A DNA stretch of 64,000 nt from Bordetella petrii (GCF_000067205.1 NC_010170.1:1736001-1800000), one strand, 5' to 3'. Positions 51,753 through 61,307 are shown, numbered from the stretch's first letter. Numbers and translations are program-made. Notes: generated from the letters alone by a model not told the origin.

Positions 51753-51905
51753 ATGGGTACTATCCTGCTGATCATCCTGATTCTGCTGCTGATCGGGGCC
51801 TTTCCGAGCTGGCCATATAGCCGCGGCTGGGGGTACTACCCAAGCGGCCTGCTGGGCATTGTGGTCATCGTCCTGATCGTGATGCTGCTGACAGGCAGGC
51901 TATAG
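51753..51905 (+). CDS. DUF3309 family small membrane protein
   Basis: A 50-residue hydrophobic protein with the start MGTILLIILILLLIGAFPSW, a short YSRGWGYYPSG turn, and a second hydrophobic segment to the end. This is the DUF3309 pattern of two short membrane helices. AAGGAG (51741-51746) lies 6 nt upstream of the ATG. The function is unknown. Related proteins are often stress-associated. It stands alone after a terminator and is convergent with the flavodoxin-like gene, only 2 bp away. Confidence 0.85.
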   Translation: MGTILLIILILLLIGAFPSWPYSRGWGYYPSGLLGIVVIVLIVMLLTGRL

Positions 51906-51907
51906 CG

Positions 51908-52420
51908 TCATTCTTCGCCGGCCAGCAGGGTGGCCGCCAGCAGGCCGCCCAGCTCTTCGCAGCGCGCCAGCGCGGCGGCCGGCACGGCCTTGGGCGCCAG
52001 GATGGCTTCCGGCGTCTGGGCGCCATTGCGCTCGACCAGCGCGGGCGCGGCCGCGCGCAGGCGCCAGCCGGTGCAGATGCGCTCGGCCTGGCGGGCCGCG
52101 CCGGCGCCGTCGGTGCCGGCGCTGATCGCCAACGCATAGGGCCGGCCCTGGAGTTGGTCCAGCACCGGGTAATAGCACCGGTCAAAGCATTCTTTCATTT
52201 CGCCGCTCAGGCTGGCCAGATTCTCGGGCGCGCAGAACAGGTAGCCGTCGGCGGCCAGCAGGTCGGCCGGCTCGACCAATCGGGCGCGGCGCAGCGTGAC
52301 GTGCAGGCGGTCGGCCAGCTCCAGGGCAACGGCCGCGCTGCGCGCCCCGCGCACCAGGGCGCGGGCCATCTGCCGGGCGGCGCCGGTGCGCGAATGCCAC
52401 ACCACCAACAGGCGCTTCAT
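51908..52420 (-). CDS. Flavodoxin/NAD(P)H-dependent FMN reductase-like protein
   Basis: A 170-residue flavodoxin-fold protein. The N-terminal FMN phosphate loop reads VVWHSRTGAARQMA (residues 7-20), followed by DGYLFCAPENLASLSGEMKECFDR at the isoalloxazine site. This is the pattern of the NAD(P)H-dependent oxidoreductase / flavodoxin family. The ATG at 52420 overlaps the mtfA stop by 4 nt, so it is coupled to it. The substrate and partner are unknown. Confidence 0.8.
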   Translation of the reverse strand: MKRLLVVWHSRTGAARQMARALVRGARSAAVALELADRLHVTLRRARLVEPADLLAADGYLFCAPENLASLSGEMKECFDRCYYPVLDQLQGRPYALAISAGTDGAGAARQAERICTGWRLRAAAPALVERNGAQTPEAILAPKAVPAAALARCEELGGLLAATLLAGEE

Positions 52421-53274
52421 GTCAGCGCCTGCCCGGCGGTCCGCGCCAGGCGCGCCAGCGGGTCCTGCCGGTAATAGGCCTGCAGCAGCCCATACCACTC
52501 GGGCAGCGCCTGGGCCAGCGGCGCCGGGTCGACAAAAAAATGCTCTGAGCTGACGGCGAAGAACTCCGCCTCGTCGGTCGCTGCGTAGGGGTCCAACGGC
52601 AACTGGCCATACCAGGCGTCGGCGGCTTCGCTTTCCGGGTCGATGTCGGCCGGGATCGCGGCCTCGATGGCGTCGAGCGCGGCGATGTAGCGGTCCAGGC
52701 TGTCGTCCAGCACGCGCCGCCAGGTGCGCGGCGACAGGCCGGGGTGCGCGCCCAGATCGGGCATGCCGTCCGCGAGGCCGGAGGACAGATCCAGTTTGTG
52801 GGCGAATTCGTGGATGACCACGTTGAAGGCAGAGCCATTGGGCAGCGCGTCGGCCCACGACAGGATCACCGGGCCGCCTTCCCAGGCTTCGCCGGCGGCG
52901 GCCTCGTCGTACTCGTGCACCACGCCGGCCTCGTCCTGCCGCACGCGCGGAATCGAAAAGCCTTCGGGATAGACGATGATCTCGTCCCAGCCTTCGTACA
53001 GAGCCGGCGGCAGGTTCAGGATAGGCAGCGCCGCCTGCGCGGCGATCGACAGGCGGATGAAATCGTCGGGCTCCAGGCCGCGTGCGCCATTGAGGTTCTT
53101 GCTGGCCAGCAGCCAGGCCGCGCGCGCCAGAAGCTGGCCGTCTTCGGCCGCGTCGAGCACCGCCAGGAAGGGGTGCGTGCGCAGCACCCGGGCCCACAGC
53201 GCGGGCTCGATGCGGGCCTGCACCCGGGCCACGGCCCCGGCGGCGGCCCCCCGGCCTCTCAGCCATCGCAACAT
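52417..53274 (-). CDS. mtfA: MtfA zinc peptidase family protein (DUF980)
   Basis: MtfA is a zinc metallopeptidase that in E. coli binds the repressor Mlc and so derepresses ptsG. The 285-residue protein has the gluzincin motif HEFAH (His155, Glu156, His159), with the third-ligand region EAEFFAVSSEHFF. The upstream WDEIIVYPEGF is also typical. The start at 53274 (MLRWLRGRG) was chosen. An ATG at 53295 adds seven residues. An Mlc-type target is not known here. Divergent from relA across about 105 bp. Confidence 0.88.
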   Translation of the reverse strand: MLRWLRGRGAAAGAVARVQARIEPALWARVLRTHPFLAVLDAAEDGQLLARAAWLLASKNLNGARGLEPDDFIRLSIAAQAALPILNLPPALYEGWDEIIVYPEGFSIPRVRQDEAGVVHEYDEAAAGEAWEGGPVILSWADALPNGSAFNVVIHEFAHKLDLSSGLADGMPDLGAHPGLSPRTWRRVLDDSLDRYIAALDAIEAAIPADIDPESEAADAWYGQLPLDPYAATDEAEFFAVSSEHFFVDPAPLAQALPEWYGLLQAYYRQDPLARLARTAGQALT

Positions 53275-53379
53275 AACTCTGGGTTCCTTGGACATGCCCG
53301 CCGCGCGGGCGTCGGCGAGCTTGCGCTTAGTGTAGAGTGTAGGAAATTTACGCTTACTTGCCGGCCCGTTTCGTTCGCG

Positions 53380-55617
53380 ATGCCCGTAATTCCCGATACC
53401 GATGCGTCTACGCCGTTCGACGACGCCTGGCGCCAGGCCGCCGGGGCCGGCCTCGAACCCGATGCCCTGGCGCGCATCGAGCGGGCAGTAGCCTGGGCCA
53501 CCCCCCAGTTTGCCGGCCAGCATACCGTCACGGGCGAGCCCCTGGCGCGCCACGCCGCCGGCGCCGTGCGCATCCTGGCAGGCCTGCAGACCGACGTGGC
53601 CGTGCGCATCGCCGCCTTGCTGGCAGCCTTGCCGGCCGACCTGACCCAACCCGCCCCGCCGCTGCGCAACGACCCCATAGCCGCCGAGTTCGGCGCCGAG
53701 GTCGCCCGCCTGGTGCAGGGCGCGCGGGCGCTGCTGCGGCTGGGTCTGGTGGCGCGCCACGCCAGCGACAGCGAGGCCGACAGCGGCGACCAGAAAGAAA
53801 TGCAGCGCAAGATGCTGCTGGCCATGGCGGCCGACCTGCGCATCGTGCTGATGCGCCTGGCTTCGCGCCTGCAGACCCTGCGCTGGCATGCCGAATCGAA
53901 GGCGCCGTGCACCCCGGCCTTTGCCCGCGAAACGCTCGATCTGTACGCGCCGCTGGCCAACCGGCTGGGCATCTGGCAGGTCAAATGGGAAATGGAAGAC
54001 CTGGCTTTCCGCTTCCTGGAACCCGACCGCTACAAGCAGATCGCGCGCCTGCTCGAAGAAAAGCGCGTGGAGCGAGAGGCCTTCATCGCCGGCGCCATCG
54101 AGCGCGTGCAGGCGGCGCTGGCCAAGGCCGGGATTCATGCCGAGGTCAGCGGCCGGCCCAAGCACATCTACAGCATCTGGAACAAGATGCGCCTGAAGGG
54201 GCTGGAGTTCTCGCAGATGTACGACCTGCGCGCCCTGCGGGTCATCGTCGACGACGTGCGCGACTGCTACACCGCGCTGGGCATGGTGCACGACATGTGG
54301 ACGCCGCTGCCCGACGAGTTCGACGACTACATCTCGCGCCCCAAGCCCAATGGCTATCGGTCGCTGCATACCGTGGTGGCCGATGACGACGGCCGGCCTT
54401 TCGAGGTGCAGATCCGCACCCGCGGCATGCACCAGTTCGCCGAATACGGCATGGCCGCGCACTGGCGCTATAAAGAGGCCGGCGCCAAGGGCGGGCAGGT
54501 GGCCGCTTCCAGCGAATACGACCGCCAGCTGTCCTGGATGCGCCAGCTGCTGGCCTGGAACACCGACATGGAAGCGGGCGGCGCCGGCGGTGGCAAGACC
54601 GCCGCGCCCGCCCGCGCGCCGCGCGAAGAACGCATCTATGTGCTGACGCCGCAGGCCCGCGTCATTGAACTGCCGGCCGGCGCCACGCCGGTCGATTTCG
54701 CCTACCACCTGCATACCGACCTGGGCCACCGCTGCCGCGGCGCCCGCGTCGATGGCCAGATGGTGCCGCTGCAGACGCATCTGGCCACCGGCCAGACGGT
54801 CGAGATCATCGCCGCCAAGTCGGGCGGCCCCTCGCGCGACTGGCTTAATCCGCAGCTGGGCTTCCTGGCCAGCCCCCGGGCGCGCGCCAAGGTGCGCATG
54901 TGGTTCAACGCCATCGAACTGCAGCAGCGCATTACCGCGGGCCAGGCGCTGGTCGAAAAAGAACTGCAGCGGCTGGGCAAGACCGCCGTCAACCTCGAAC
55001 AACTGGCCCAGAGCCTGGGCTTCGCGCGCGCCGATGACCTGTACGTGGCGGCCGCCAAAGACGAATTCAGCCTGCGCCAGATCGACAGCGTTTTCCAGCA
55101 ACCGGCGGCCGAGCCCGAACCCGAGGCGGCCGACCTGGCCAATGCGCACAGCGTCGACAGCGCCGCGCGCAGCGGCAAGAGCGGGGTGCTGGTGGTGGGC
55201 GTGGGTTCGTTGCTGACCCAACTGGCGCGCTGCTGCCGGCCCGCGCCGCCCGACGAGATCGCCGGCTTTGTCACGCGCGGCCGCGGCGTGTCCATCCACC
55301 GCATCGGCTGCCGCAGCTACCAGGCGCTGGCCGCGCGCGAGCCCGAGCGGGTCATCGACGTGGCCTGGGGCAAGACGTCTGAAACCTTCTACCCTGTCGA
55401 TATCAGCGTGCACGCGCACGATCGTTCCGGCCTGCTGCGCGACCTGTCCGAAGTCTTCGCCCGGCAGCGGCTGAACGTGGTGGGCGTCAATACCCAAAGC
55501 CGCCAGTCGCTGGCCCACATGATCTTCACGGTTGAAGTGCGCGGCGGCGAGTCGCTGGGCAAGGCGCTCGCGGCGCTGTCCGAAGTGCCGGGCGTTACCT
55601 CGGTGGTCCGCCACTGA
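53380..55617 (+). CDS. relA: GTP pyrophosphokinase RelA ((p)ppGpp synthetase)
   Basis: RelA makes the alarmone (p)ppGpp on stalled ribosomes. The 745-residue protein has a degenerate N-terminal HD-like domain (about 30-160) without the His-Asp pair, so hydrolysis is unlikely. The synthetase domain (about 235-375) has FDDYISRPKPNGYRSLHTVV and the FEVQIRT segment. A TGS domain (about 420-480, IYVLTPQARVIELPAGATPVDFAYHLHTDLG region), a conserved-Cys segment ARCCRP, and a C-terminal ACT domain follow. The start ATG 53380 gives the normal length. The frame extending upstream runs antisense to mtfA. Confidence 0.95.
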   Translation: MPVIPDTDASTPFDDAWRQAAGAGLEPDALARIERAVAWATPQFAGQHTVTGEPLARHAAGAVRILAGLQTDVAVRIAALLAALPADLTQPAPPLRNDPIAAEFGAEVARLVQGARALLRLGLVARHASDSEADSGDQKEMQRKMLLAMAADLRIVLMRLASRLQTLRWHAESKAPCTPAFARETLDLYAPLANRLGIWQVKWEMEDLAFRFLEPDRYKQIARLLEEKRVEREAFIAGAIERVQAALAKAGIHAEVSGRPKHIYSIWNKMRLKGLEFSQMYDLRALRVIVDDVRDCYTALGMVHDMWTPLPDEFDDYISRPKPNGYRSLHTVVADDDGRPFEVQIRTRGMHQFAEYGMAAHWRYKEAGAKGGQVAASSEYDRQLSWMRQLLAWNTDMEAGGAGGGKTAAPARAPREERIYVLTPQARVIELPAGATPVDFAYHLHTDLGHRCRGARVDGQMVPLQTHLATGQTVEIIAAKSGGPSRDWLNPQLGFLASPRARAKVRMWFNAIELQQRITAGQALVEKELQRLGKTAVNLEQLAQSLGFARADDLYVAAAKDEFSLRQIDSVFQQPAAEPEPEAADLANAHSVDSAARSGKSGVLVVGVGSLLTQLARCCRPAPPDEIAGFVTRGRGVSIHRIGCRSYQALAAREPERVIDVAWGKTSETFYPVDISVHAHDRSGLLRDLSEVFARQRLNVVGVNTQSRQSLAHMIFTVEVRGGESLGKALAALSEVPGVTSVVRH

Positions 55618-55672
55618 GCCCGCCGGCCGTTCTGTCCTACACTCGGTGTTTTATCCGTCGAGAGTTCTCATC

Positions 55673-56827
55673 ATGGATACGCGTACCTGGCTGCAAACCC
55701 TGGTTGGCATCGATACCACCAGCCGCAACTCGAACCTGGGCCTGATCGAGACCGTGCGGGACAATCTCAAGGCACAGGGCGTGCACGCCTGGCTGGCGCA
55801 CAACGCCGACGGCAGCAAGGCCAACCTGTTTGCCACGCTGCCGGCCAGCGATGGCGGCGAGCAGGGCGGCATCGTGCTGTCGGGCCACACTGACGTGGTG
55901 CCGGTCGACGGCCAGGCCTGGTCCACCGACCCGTTCGTGCTGTCCGAGGCCGACGGCCGGCTGTATGGACGCGGCTCGTGCGACATGAAGGGCTTTATCG
56001 CGGCCGCGCTGGCGCTGGTGCCCGAGTACCTCGCCATGCCGCGCAAGAAACCCATCCACCTGGCGTTTTCGTACGACGAAGAAGTCGGCTGCGTGGGCGC
56101 GCCGGTGATGCTGGCGGAGCTGCGCGAGCGCGGCATCCGGCCAGACGGCTGCGTGGTGGGCGAACCCACCGGCATGCAAGTGGTGGTGGCGCACAAGGGC
56201 ATCAACCTGTTCCGCTGCTGCGTGCAGGGCAAGGCGGCGCACTCGTCGCTGACCCCGCGCGGCTGCAACGCCATCGAGTACGCGGCCCGCCTGATCTGCC
56301 GCATCCGCGAACTGGCGGATACTTTCAAGGCGAGGGGACCGTACGACGAGTTCTACGACGTGCCGTATTCCACCATGACCACCAACCTGATCCAGGGCGG
56401 CATCGCGGTCAACACCATCCCCGAGCGCTGCGAGTTCTCGTACGAGTTCCGCAACCTGCCGGGCATGCCGGCCGACGAGATCCAGGCTCAGGTGGAACGC
56501 TATGTGCAGGAAACCCTGTTGCCGGCCATGCGCGCCGAGTTCGACGGCGCCCGCATCGATATCCAGAGCGGCGCCAGCGCGCCGGGCCTGGACGCCTCGG
56601 AAGAGGCCGCCATTACTCAGCTGGCGCGGGCCCTGACCGACGACCGGGCCACCCGCAAAGTGGCCTACGGCACCGAGGCGGGGCTGTTCCAGGGCCTGGG
56701 CGTGCCTACCGTCGTATGCGGCCCCGGGCATATCGAGCAGGCGCACAAGCCCGACGAATACGTCGCGCTGGATCAGCTGGCGGCCTGCGAAAAGTTCCTG
56801 CGCCGCCTCGGGCAGTCGCTGGCATAG
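55673..56827 (+). CDS. argE: Acetylornithine deacetylase
   Basis: ArgE hydrolyses N-acetylornithine to ornithine in arginine synthesis. The 384-residue M20-family enzyme has the metal-binding motifs SGHTDVVPVDGQAW and GRGSCDMKGFIAA. The catalytic Glu-Glu is in SYDEEVGCVGAP. The dimerisation domain contains VQGKAAHSSLTPRG, and the last ligand region is CGPGHIEQAHKPDEYV. The length equals the E. coli enzyme. ATG 55673 was chosen; the frame extends back into relA. A related M20 deacylase function cannot be fully excluded. Confidence 0.9.
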   Translation: MDTRTWLQTLVGIDTTSRNSNLGLIETVRDNLKAQGVHAWLAHNADGSKANLFATLPASDGGEQGGIVLSGHTDVVPVDGQAWSTDPFVLSEADGRLYGRGSCDMKGFIAAALALVPEYLAMPRKKPIHLAFSYDEEVGCVGAPVMLAELRERGIRPDGCVVGEPTGMQVVVAHKGINLFRCCVQGKAAHSSLTPRGCNAIEYAARLICRIRELADTFKARGPYDEFYDVPYSTMTTNLIQGGIAVNTIPERCEFSYEFRNLPGMPADEIQAQVERYVQETLLPAMRAEFDGARIDIQSGASAPGLDASEEAAITQLARALTDDRATRKVAYGTEAGLFQGLGVPTVVCGPGHIEQAHKPDEYVALDQLAACEKFLRRLGQSLA

Positions 56828-56832
56828 GGCTG

Positions 56833-56866
56833 GCAACCCGTTCGCTCGGGTAAAATGACGGGTTGC
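56833..56866 (+). promoter_or_regulatory. Inverted repeat around the candidate trpB promoter
   Basis: A perfect 9-bp inverted repeat, GCAACCCGT (56833-56841) and ACGGGTTGC (56858-56866), brackets 16 bp that contain the -10-like TAAAAT (56851-56856). It begins 5 bp past the argE stop and lies 53 nt upstream of the trpB start. The geometry suits an operator for a repressor or activator of trpBA. The regulator is unknown. Confidence 0.5.
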
Positions 56867-56878
56867 GAAGCGGGCTTT

Positions 56879-56901
56879 GCGGCGAACGGTGCGTTTGCCG
56901 C
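56879..56901 (+). promoter_or_regulatory. Hairpin in the trpB leader
   Basis: GCGGCGAACG and CGTTTGCCGC pair over 10 bp (one G-T pair) with a 3-nt loop. The stem ends 6 nt before the AGGAG ribosome-binding site (56908-56912) of trpB. It could affect initiation. There is no Trp-rich leader peptide, so it is not a classical trp attenuator. Confidence 0.4.
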
Positions 56902-56918
56902 CAGCCCAGGAGAAACTG

Positions 56919-58118
56919 GTGAAACCTTACGACCTCCCGGATGCCCAGGGCCATTTTGGCCAATATGGCGGCGTGTTCGTGGCCGAAACGCTGATACACG
57001 CGCTCGATGAGCTGCGCGCGGCCTACGATCATTGCCGGCTCGATCCCAAGTTCATCGAAACTTTCAACTACGAGCTCAAGCACTTCGTGGGGCGGCCCAG
57101 CCCTGTCTATCACGCGGCCCGCTGGTCGCGCGAACTGGGCGGCGCGCAGATCTGGTTCAAGCGCGAAGACCTCAACCACACCGGCGCGCACAAGGTCAAC
57201 AACTGCATCGGCCAGGCCCTGCTGGCCCGCCACATGGGCAAGCCGCGCGTCATCGCCGAAACCGGCGCCGGCCAGCACGGCGTGGCCACCGCCACTGTGG
57301 CGGCCCGCTATGGCATGGAATGCGTGGTCTACATGGGCAGCGAAGACGTCCGGCGCCAGGCCTCCAACGTGTACCGCATGAAGTTGCTGGGCGCCACGGT
57401 GGTGCCCGTCGAGTCCGGTTCGCGCACCCTGAAAGACGCCCTGAACGAGGCCATGCGCGACTGGGTCACCAACATCGAGAACACCTTCTACATCATCGGC
57501 ACGGTGGCAGGCCCCGATCCCTACCCGCGCATGGTGCGCGACTTCCAGACCGTCATCGGCAACGAATGCCTGGAACAAATGCCCCAAGACGCCGGCCGCC
57601 AGCCCGACTACGTGGTGGCTTCGGTGGGCGGCGGCTCGAACGCCATGGGTATCTTCTACCCCTACATTCCCCATGAAAATGTCCGGCTCATCGGCGTCGA
57701 AGCCGCCGGCGAGGGGCTGGACAGCGGACGTCACGCCGCGTCGCTGGCCGCTGGCCAGGTGGGCGTGCTGCACGGCAACCGTACCTACGTCATGCAGAAC
57801 GCCGATGGCCAGGTGCAGGAAACCCATTCCGTGTCGGCCGGGCTCGACTACCCCGGCGTGGGCCCCGAGCACGCCTGGCTGAAAGACAGCGGGCGCGCCC
57901 AGTACGTGGGCATTACCGACGACGAAGCGCTGGCCGCGTTCCACGACTGCTGCCGCATCGAGGGCATCATGCCGGCGCTCGAGTCTTCGCATGCCATCGC
58001 GCAGGCCGTCAAAATGGCGCCCACGCTGCCGAAAGACACCATCATCCTGGTCAATTTGTCGGGCCGTGGCGACAAAGACATGCACACCGTCGCCGAACGC
58101 GCGGGCATCCAGTTCTGA
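56919..58118 (+). CDS. trpB: Tryptophan synthase beta chain
   Basis: TrpB condenses indole and serine to tryptophan using PLP. From GTG 56919 (AGGAG at 6 nt) it has 399 residues. The PLP lysine is Lys92 in [26 protein letters not shown] and the glycine loop [10 protein letters not shown] hold the cofactor. The start [18 protein letters not shown] is usual. An ATG 14 codons upstream lies in the leader hairpin and is not needed. trpA follows after 4 nt. The indole-producing alpha subunit and TrpB form a channelled complex. Confidence 0.97.
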   Translation: MKPYDLPDAQGHFGQYGGVFVAETLIHALDELRAAYDHCRLDPKFIETFNYELKHFVGRPSPVYHAARWSRELGGAQIWFKREDLNHTGAHKVNNCIGQALLARHMGKPRVIAETGAGQHGVATATVAARYGMECVVYMGSEDVRRQASNVYRMKLLGATVVPVESGSRTLKDALNEAMRDWVTNIENTFYIIGTVAGPDPYPRMVRDFQTVIGNECLEQMPQDAGRQPDYVVASVGGGSNAMGIFYPYIPHENVRLIGVEAAGEGLDSGRHAASLAAGQVGVLHGNRTYVMQNADGQVQETHSVSAGLDYPGVGPEHAWLKDSGRAQYVGITDDEALAAFHDCCRIEGIMPALESSHAIAQAVKMAPTLPKDTIILVNLSGRGDKDMHTVAERAGIQF

Positions 58119-58122
58119 CACC

Positions 58123-58983
58123 ATGACGACCCGAACCGATCGCATCGCCGCGGCGTTCTCCCGTGTGGCCGAAACCGGCCGCGCGTCCGCGCTCATTCCC
58201 TACATCGCCGCGGGCGACCCGTCGCCGGACGCCACCGTGCCGCTCATGCACGCGCTGGTGAACGCCGGCGCCGACGTCATCGAACTGGGCGTGCCGTTCT
58301 CCGACCCCATGGCCGACGGCCCGGTCATCCAGCGCGCCGCCGAGCGCGCCATCGCGCAGGGCACGGGCTTGCGCCGCGTGCTCGAGTTGGTCGCCCAGTT
58401 CCGCCGCGACGACTCCACCACGCCGGTGGTGCTGATGGGCTACGCCAACCCCATCGAATGCATGGGCCAGCAGGCCTTTGCCCAGGCGGCCCAGCAGGCC
58501 GGCGTCGACGGGGTGCTGGTGGTCGACTACCCGCCCGAAGAAATCGACGCCTTTGCCGGGCAGCTCGACGCCTGCGGCATCGCACCCATCTTCCTGCTGG
58601 CGCCCACGTCTACCGAGGCGCGCATCCAGGCCGTGGCCCGCATCGCGCGCGGCTACGTCTACTATGTGTCGCTCAAGGGTGTCACGGGCGCGGGCAGCCT
58701 GAACACCGACGACGTGGCAGCCCGCCTGGCGCTGATCCGGCGCCACGTCAGCGTTCCGGTGGGGGTGGGCTTCGGCATCCGCGACGCGGCCAGCGCCCAG
58801 CATATCGCGCGCGTCGCCGACGCCGTGGTCATTGGCAGCAAACTCATCGAAACCATCGAGCAGGCGGTTGCCACCGCGCCTGCCGGCAAGCAGACCGAGG
58901 CCGCCGTGGCCGCCGCCACGCAGTGGCTGGGCGGCATCCGGCAGGCGCTCGACCAAATCAAACGAGGCAATCCGCCGGCCTGA
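58123..58983 (+). CDS. trpA: Tryptophan synthase alpha chain
   Basis: TrpA (286 aa) cleaves indole-3-glycerol phosphate to indole, passed to TrpB. The TIM-barrel catalytic residues are in [18 protein letters not shown] (Glu and Asp). The phosphate-binding loops [10 protein letters not shown] and [14 protein letters not shown] are clear. The ATG at 58123 lies 4 nt after the trpB stop, so the two are co-translated. accD follows after 36 nt, a common betaproteobacterial order. Confidence 0.97.
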   Translation: MTTRTDRIAAAFSRVAETGRASALIPYIAAGDPSPDATVPLMHALVNAGADVIELGVPFSDPMADGPVIQRAAERAIAQGTGLRRVLELVAQFRRDDSTTPVVLMGYANPIECMGQQAFAQAAQQAGVDGVLVVDYPPEEIDAFAGQLDACGIAPIFLLAPTSTEARIQAVARIARGYVYYVSLKGVTGAGSLNTDDVAARLALIRRHVSVPVGVGFGIRDAASAQHIARVADAVVIGSKLIETIEQAVATAPAGKQTEAAVAAATQWLGGIRQALDQIKRGNPPA

Positions 58984-59019
58984 AGCCGCCGTGCGCTGCC
59001 TTCCAACGGAAAAAAGACA

Positions 59020-59895
59020 ATGAGCTGGATCGAAAAACTCCTGCCTCCTCGCATTAACAAAACCAGCGACAGCGGCGCGCGGCGCGTGCCCGAGGGCCTG
59101 TGGGTCAAGTGCCCGTCCTGCGAGTCGGTGCTGTACAGCGAAGACCTGGCGGCCAATCTGCACGTTTGCCCCAAGTGCGACCACCACATGCGCATCGGCT
59201 CGCGGGCCCGCATCGATTCGTTGCTCGACGTCGAGGGCCGGGTCGAAATCGGCCAGAACACCCGCTCGGTCGATTCGCTCAAGTTCAAGGACACGCGCAA
59301 ATACCCCGAGCGCGTCCAAGAGGCCATGAAGCAAACCGGCGAGACCGATGCCCTGGTGGTCATGAGCGGCTCGATCCGCGGCGTGCCCGCGGTGGTGGCC
59401 TGCTTCGAATTCGAATTCATGGGCGGCTCGATGGGCTCGGTGGTGGGCGAACGCTTCGCCCGCGGCGCCCAGGTGGCCCTGGACAACAAAACCCCGTTCA
59501 TCTGCGTGGCGGCCTCCGGGGGCGCCCGCATGCAGGAAAGCCTGCTGTCGCTGATGCAAATGGCCAAGACCAACGCCATGCTGACCCGCCTGTCGGCCGA
59601 GGGGCTGCCGTTCATCAGCGTGCTTACCGACCCGACCATGGGCGGGGTGTCGGCCAGCTTCGCCTTCATGGGCGACGTCGTCATCGCCGAACCCAAGGCC
59701 CTGATCGGCTTTGCCGGCCCGCGCGTCATCGAGCAGACCGTACGCGAAAAGCTCCCCGAAGGGTTCCAGCGCGCCGAGTTCCTGCTGCAAAAAGGGGCCA
59801 TCGACATGGTGGTCGACCGGCGCCAGCTGCGCGAAGAAATCGCCCGCCTGCTGGCCCTGCTGACCGACCAGCCGGCCGACATCGTCGCTGCCTGA
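59020..59895 (+). CDS. accD: Acetyl-CoA carboxylase carboxyltransferase subunit beta
   Basis: AccD (291 aa) is the beta subunit of carboxyltransferase, which forms malonyl-CoA with AccA in fatty acid synthesis. The N-terminal zinc ribbon has Cys31, Cys34, Cys50 and Cys53. The crotonase-fold domain shows [32 protein letters not shown] and [12 protein letters not shown], which contain the oxyanion-hole glycines. The ATG at 59020 is preceded by AAAAAAGAC with only a weak ribosome-binding site. It is the last gene of the trpBA-accD group. Confidence 0.96.
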   Translation: MSWIEKLLPPRINKTSDSGARRVPEGLWVKCPSCESVLYSEDLAANLHVCPKCDHHMRIGSRARIDSLLDVEGRVEIGQNTRSVDSLKFKDTRKYPERVQEAMKQTGETDALVVMSGSIRGVPAVVACFEFEFMGGSMGSVVGERFARGAQVALDNKTPFICVAASGGARMQESLLSLMQMAKTNAMLTRLSAEGLPFISVLTDPTMGGVSASFAFMGDVVIAEPKALIGFAGPRVIEQTVREKLPEGFQRAEFLLQKGAIDMVVDRRQLREEIARLLALLTDQPADIVAA

Positions 59896-59973
59896 CCCCG
59901 GGTGTTCCGGTGCGATATTTCCATATTGCACTGGAATCCTCCTGCTTTCCGCCATTGCATGTCGGATTTTTCC

Positions 59974-59991
59974 GCCGGACTGTTGTCCGGC
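59974..59991 (+). terminator. Hairpin after accD (weak terminator)
   Basis: GCCGGAC and GTCCGGC form a 7-bp stem with a TGTT loop in the 168-bp gap before pagL, followed by TTATAC and not by a T tract. It may terminate the accD transcript weakly or be part of the pagL control region. TATGTT at 60028-60033 is a possible pagL -10. Confidence 0.4.
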
Positions 59992-60063
59992 TTATACAGC
60001 CGACGGTAATGACGGCGGAATTTCTGATATGTTTACTGGCGCGTAAAAGACACAGGAGCATTC

Positions 60064-60609
60064 ATGCTGAACCCCAATAATAAAATCCTTCGCTCGGTGC
60101 TGGCCGCCTTGTCGCTGGCGGGCCTGGCGTGCTCGGCGCAGGCCCAGGAAAGCACCCAGGGCGGCATCGGCCTGCACTATGGCGTGGGCGACCACTACCA
60201 GCGCACCGAGCTGGTTTATGAAACCCCCGGTCTGCAGCTGTATAAATCCGATGGCAATTGGGGCCGCGTGGACCTCACGGGCGAATTCGGCGTGGCCTAC
60301 TGGTCGGCCAACGGCTCGCGCTCGCCCAGCCATGTCTGGCAATTCAACGCCATCCCGATGTTCCGCTGGTGGATGAGCGAACGCTTCTATGTCGAAGCCG
60401 GTATCGGCGCCACCGCGTTCACCCATACCAAGTTCGCCGACGAACGGATCAGCACGGCGTTCCAGTTCGGCGACCACATCGGCATGGGCTTCCTGGTCAC
60501 GCCCCACAACCGCCTGGGCCTGCGCTATTCGCATTTTTCCAACGCCAGCATCAAGCGGCCCAATCCGGGGCTCGACGTCCTGCAACTGACGTACACGTAC
60601 CAGTTCTAG
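60064..60609 (+). CDS. pagL: Lipid A 3-O-deacylase PagL
   Basis: PagL is an outer-membrane esterase that removes the 3-linked acyl chain of lipid A. The 181-residue precursor has a signal peptide ending near SAQAQ (residue 27), alternating beta-barrel strands, and a C-terminal Phe. The active-site motif is YSHFSNASIKRPNPG, with His157 and Ser159. AGGAG lies before the ATG (CAGGAGCATTCATG). PagL is known in Bordetella bronchiseptica, where it shapes endotoxin acylation. The gene here looks intact. Confidence 0.93.
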   Translation: MLNPNNKILRSVLAALSLAGLACSAQAQESTQGGIGLHYGVGDHYQRTELVYETPGLQLYKSDGNWGRVDLTGEFGVAYWSANGSRSPSHVWQFNAIPMFRWWMSERFYVEAGIGATAFTHTKFADERISTAFQFGDHIGMGFLVTPHNRLGLRYSHFSNASIKRPNPGLDVLQLTYTYQF

Positions 60610-60642
60610 GCAACGAGCCGGCCGGCAGGCCAGGTATCTGGA

Positions 60643-60677
60643 AAAAGGCCGCGAGCATGCTCGCGGCCTTTTGTTTT
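60643..60677. terminator. Bidirectional terminator between pagL and the thioesterase gene
   Basis: AAAAGGCCGCGAGCAT is followed at once by its exact complement ATGCTCGCGGCCTTTT, making a 30-bp perfect palindrome with A and T tails (GTTTT follows). It lies between convergent genes and can stop both transcripts. Confidence 0.9.
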
Positions 60678-60682
60678 GCGGC

Positions 60683-61126
60683 TCAGGCCGGCACGGCGTA
60701 GCGCGCCAGCCGCTCGCGGTGGCGCGCTGGCACGGCCACTGGCCGCCGCGTATGCGGGTCGACGTAAACGTGCGTGAATACGCCGCTGGCATGGCTGTCG
60801 GAGCGTTGGGGGGTAAAGACCCCCAACCGGTAGGTGACGCTGCTGGCGCCCAGCCTGACCACCCGCAGGCCGATTTCCACGGGCGTGGGGAACGATACCG
60901 GCTCGTGGTATTGGCATTGTGTGCCGACCACCAGGCCGATGGCTTCGGGCGAATCGGCGCTCGCGATGCCTTCGGCGATCAGCAGGCCGTTTACGGCCGT
61001 ATCGAACCACGAGTAATAGACCACATTATTGACGTGGCCATAGACGTCGTTGTCCATCCAGCGCGTACTGATGGGGGTGAAGTGCCGGTAGGCGTCGCGG
61101 CCTTCGGCGGGCAGCCGGTCTGTCAT
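60683..61126 (-). CDS. Acyl-CoA thioesterase, hotdog fold (4-hydroxybenzoyl-CoA thioesterase-like)
   Basis: A 147-residue hotdog-fold thioesterase. The motif RWMDNDVYGHVNNVVYYSWF near residue 22 carries the Asp found at the active site of the 4HBT/YbgC group, and the rest shows the single-hotdog pattern. The ATG at 61126 has GGAG 6 nt upstream. An ATG at 61138 adds four residues. The acyl-CoA substrate is unknown. It lies downstream of rne on the minus strand, separated by the rne terminator. Confidence 0.85.
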   Translation of the reverse strand: MTDRLPAEGRDAYRHFTPISTRWMDNDVYGHVNNVVYYSWFDTAVNGLLIAEGIASADSPEAIGLVVGTQCQYHEPVSFPTPVEIGLRVVRLGASSVTYRLGVFTPQRSDSHASGVFTHVYVDPHTRRPVAVPARHRERLARYAVPA

Positions 61127-61275
61127 GCGGGGCTCCATTCGGGGCGGGTCGGACGGCCGGGCGCGCCGTTTCGCTGCATGGCCCGCGCCGCAGGGCCAGT
61201 CTACCTTAGCGCGCCTGCCAGCCTTACCTTCACGCCCGCGCCTGCCCCCGTGTCCGGCACCGGCAGCGCGGCCCG

Positions 61276-61307
61276 AAAAAAAAACGCCGGCATCGCTGCC
61301 GGCGTTT
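61276..61307 (-). terminator. Rho-independent terminator of rne
   Basis: On the minus strand AAACGCCGGCA and TGCCGGCGTTT form an 11-bp stem with a 4-nt loop, followed by a T tract (A9 on the plus strand at 61276-61284). It lies 21 nt after the rne stop. Confidence 0.9.

Noticed and set aside
52744..53379. N-terminal extension of relA by about 212 residues
   Set aside because: The extension is antisense to mtfA and has no RelA homology; ATG 53380 gives the standard length.
52421..55614. One long minus-strand gene through mtfA and relA
   Set aside because: Only the 3' part is MtfA; the rest is a shadow of relA.
56855..56918. trp attenuator leader peptide
   Set aside because: The short frame from ATG 56855 contains no Trp codons, and no terminator/antiterminator pair is visible.
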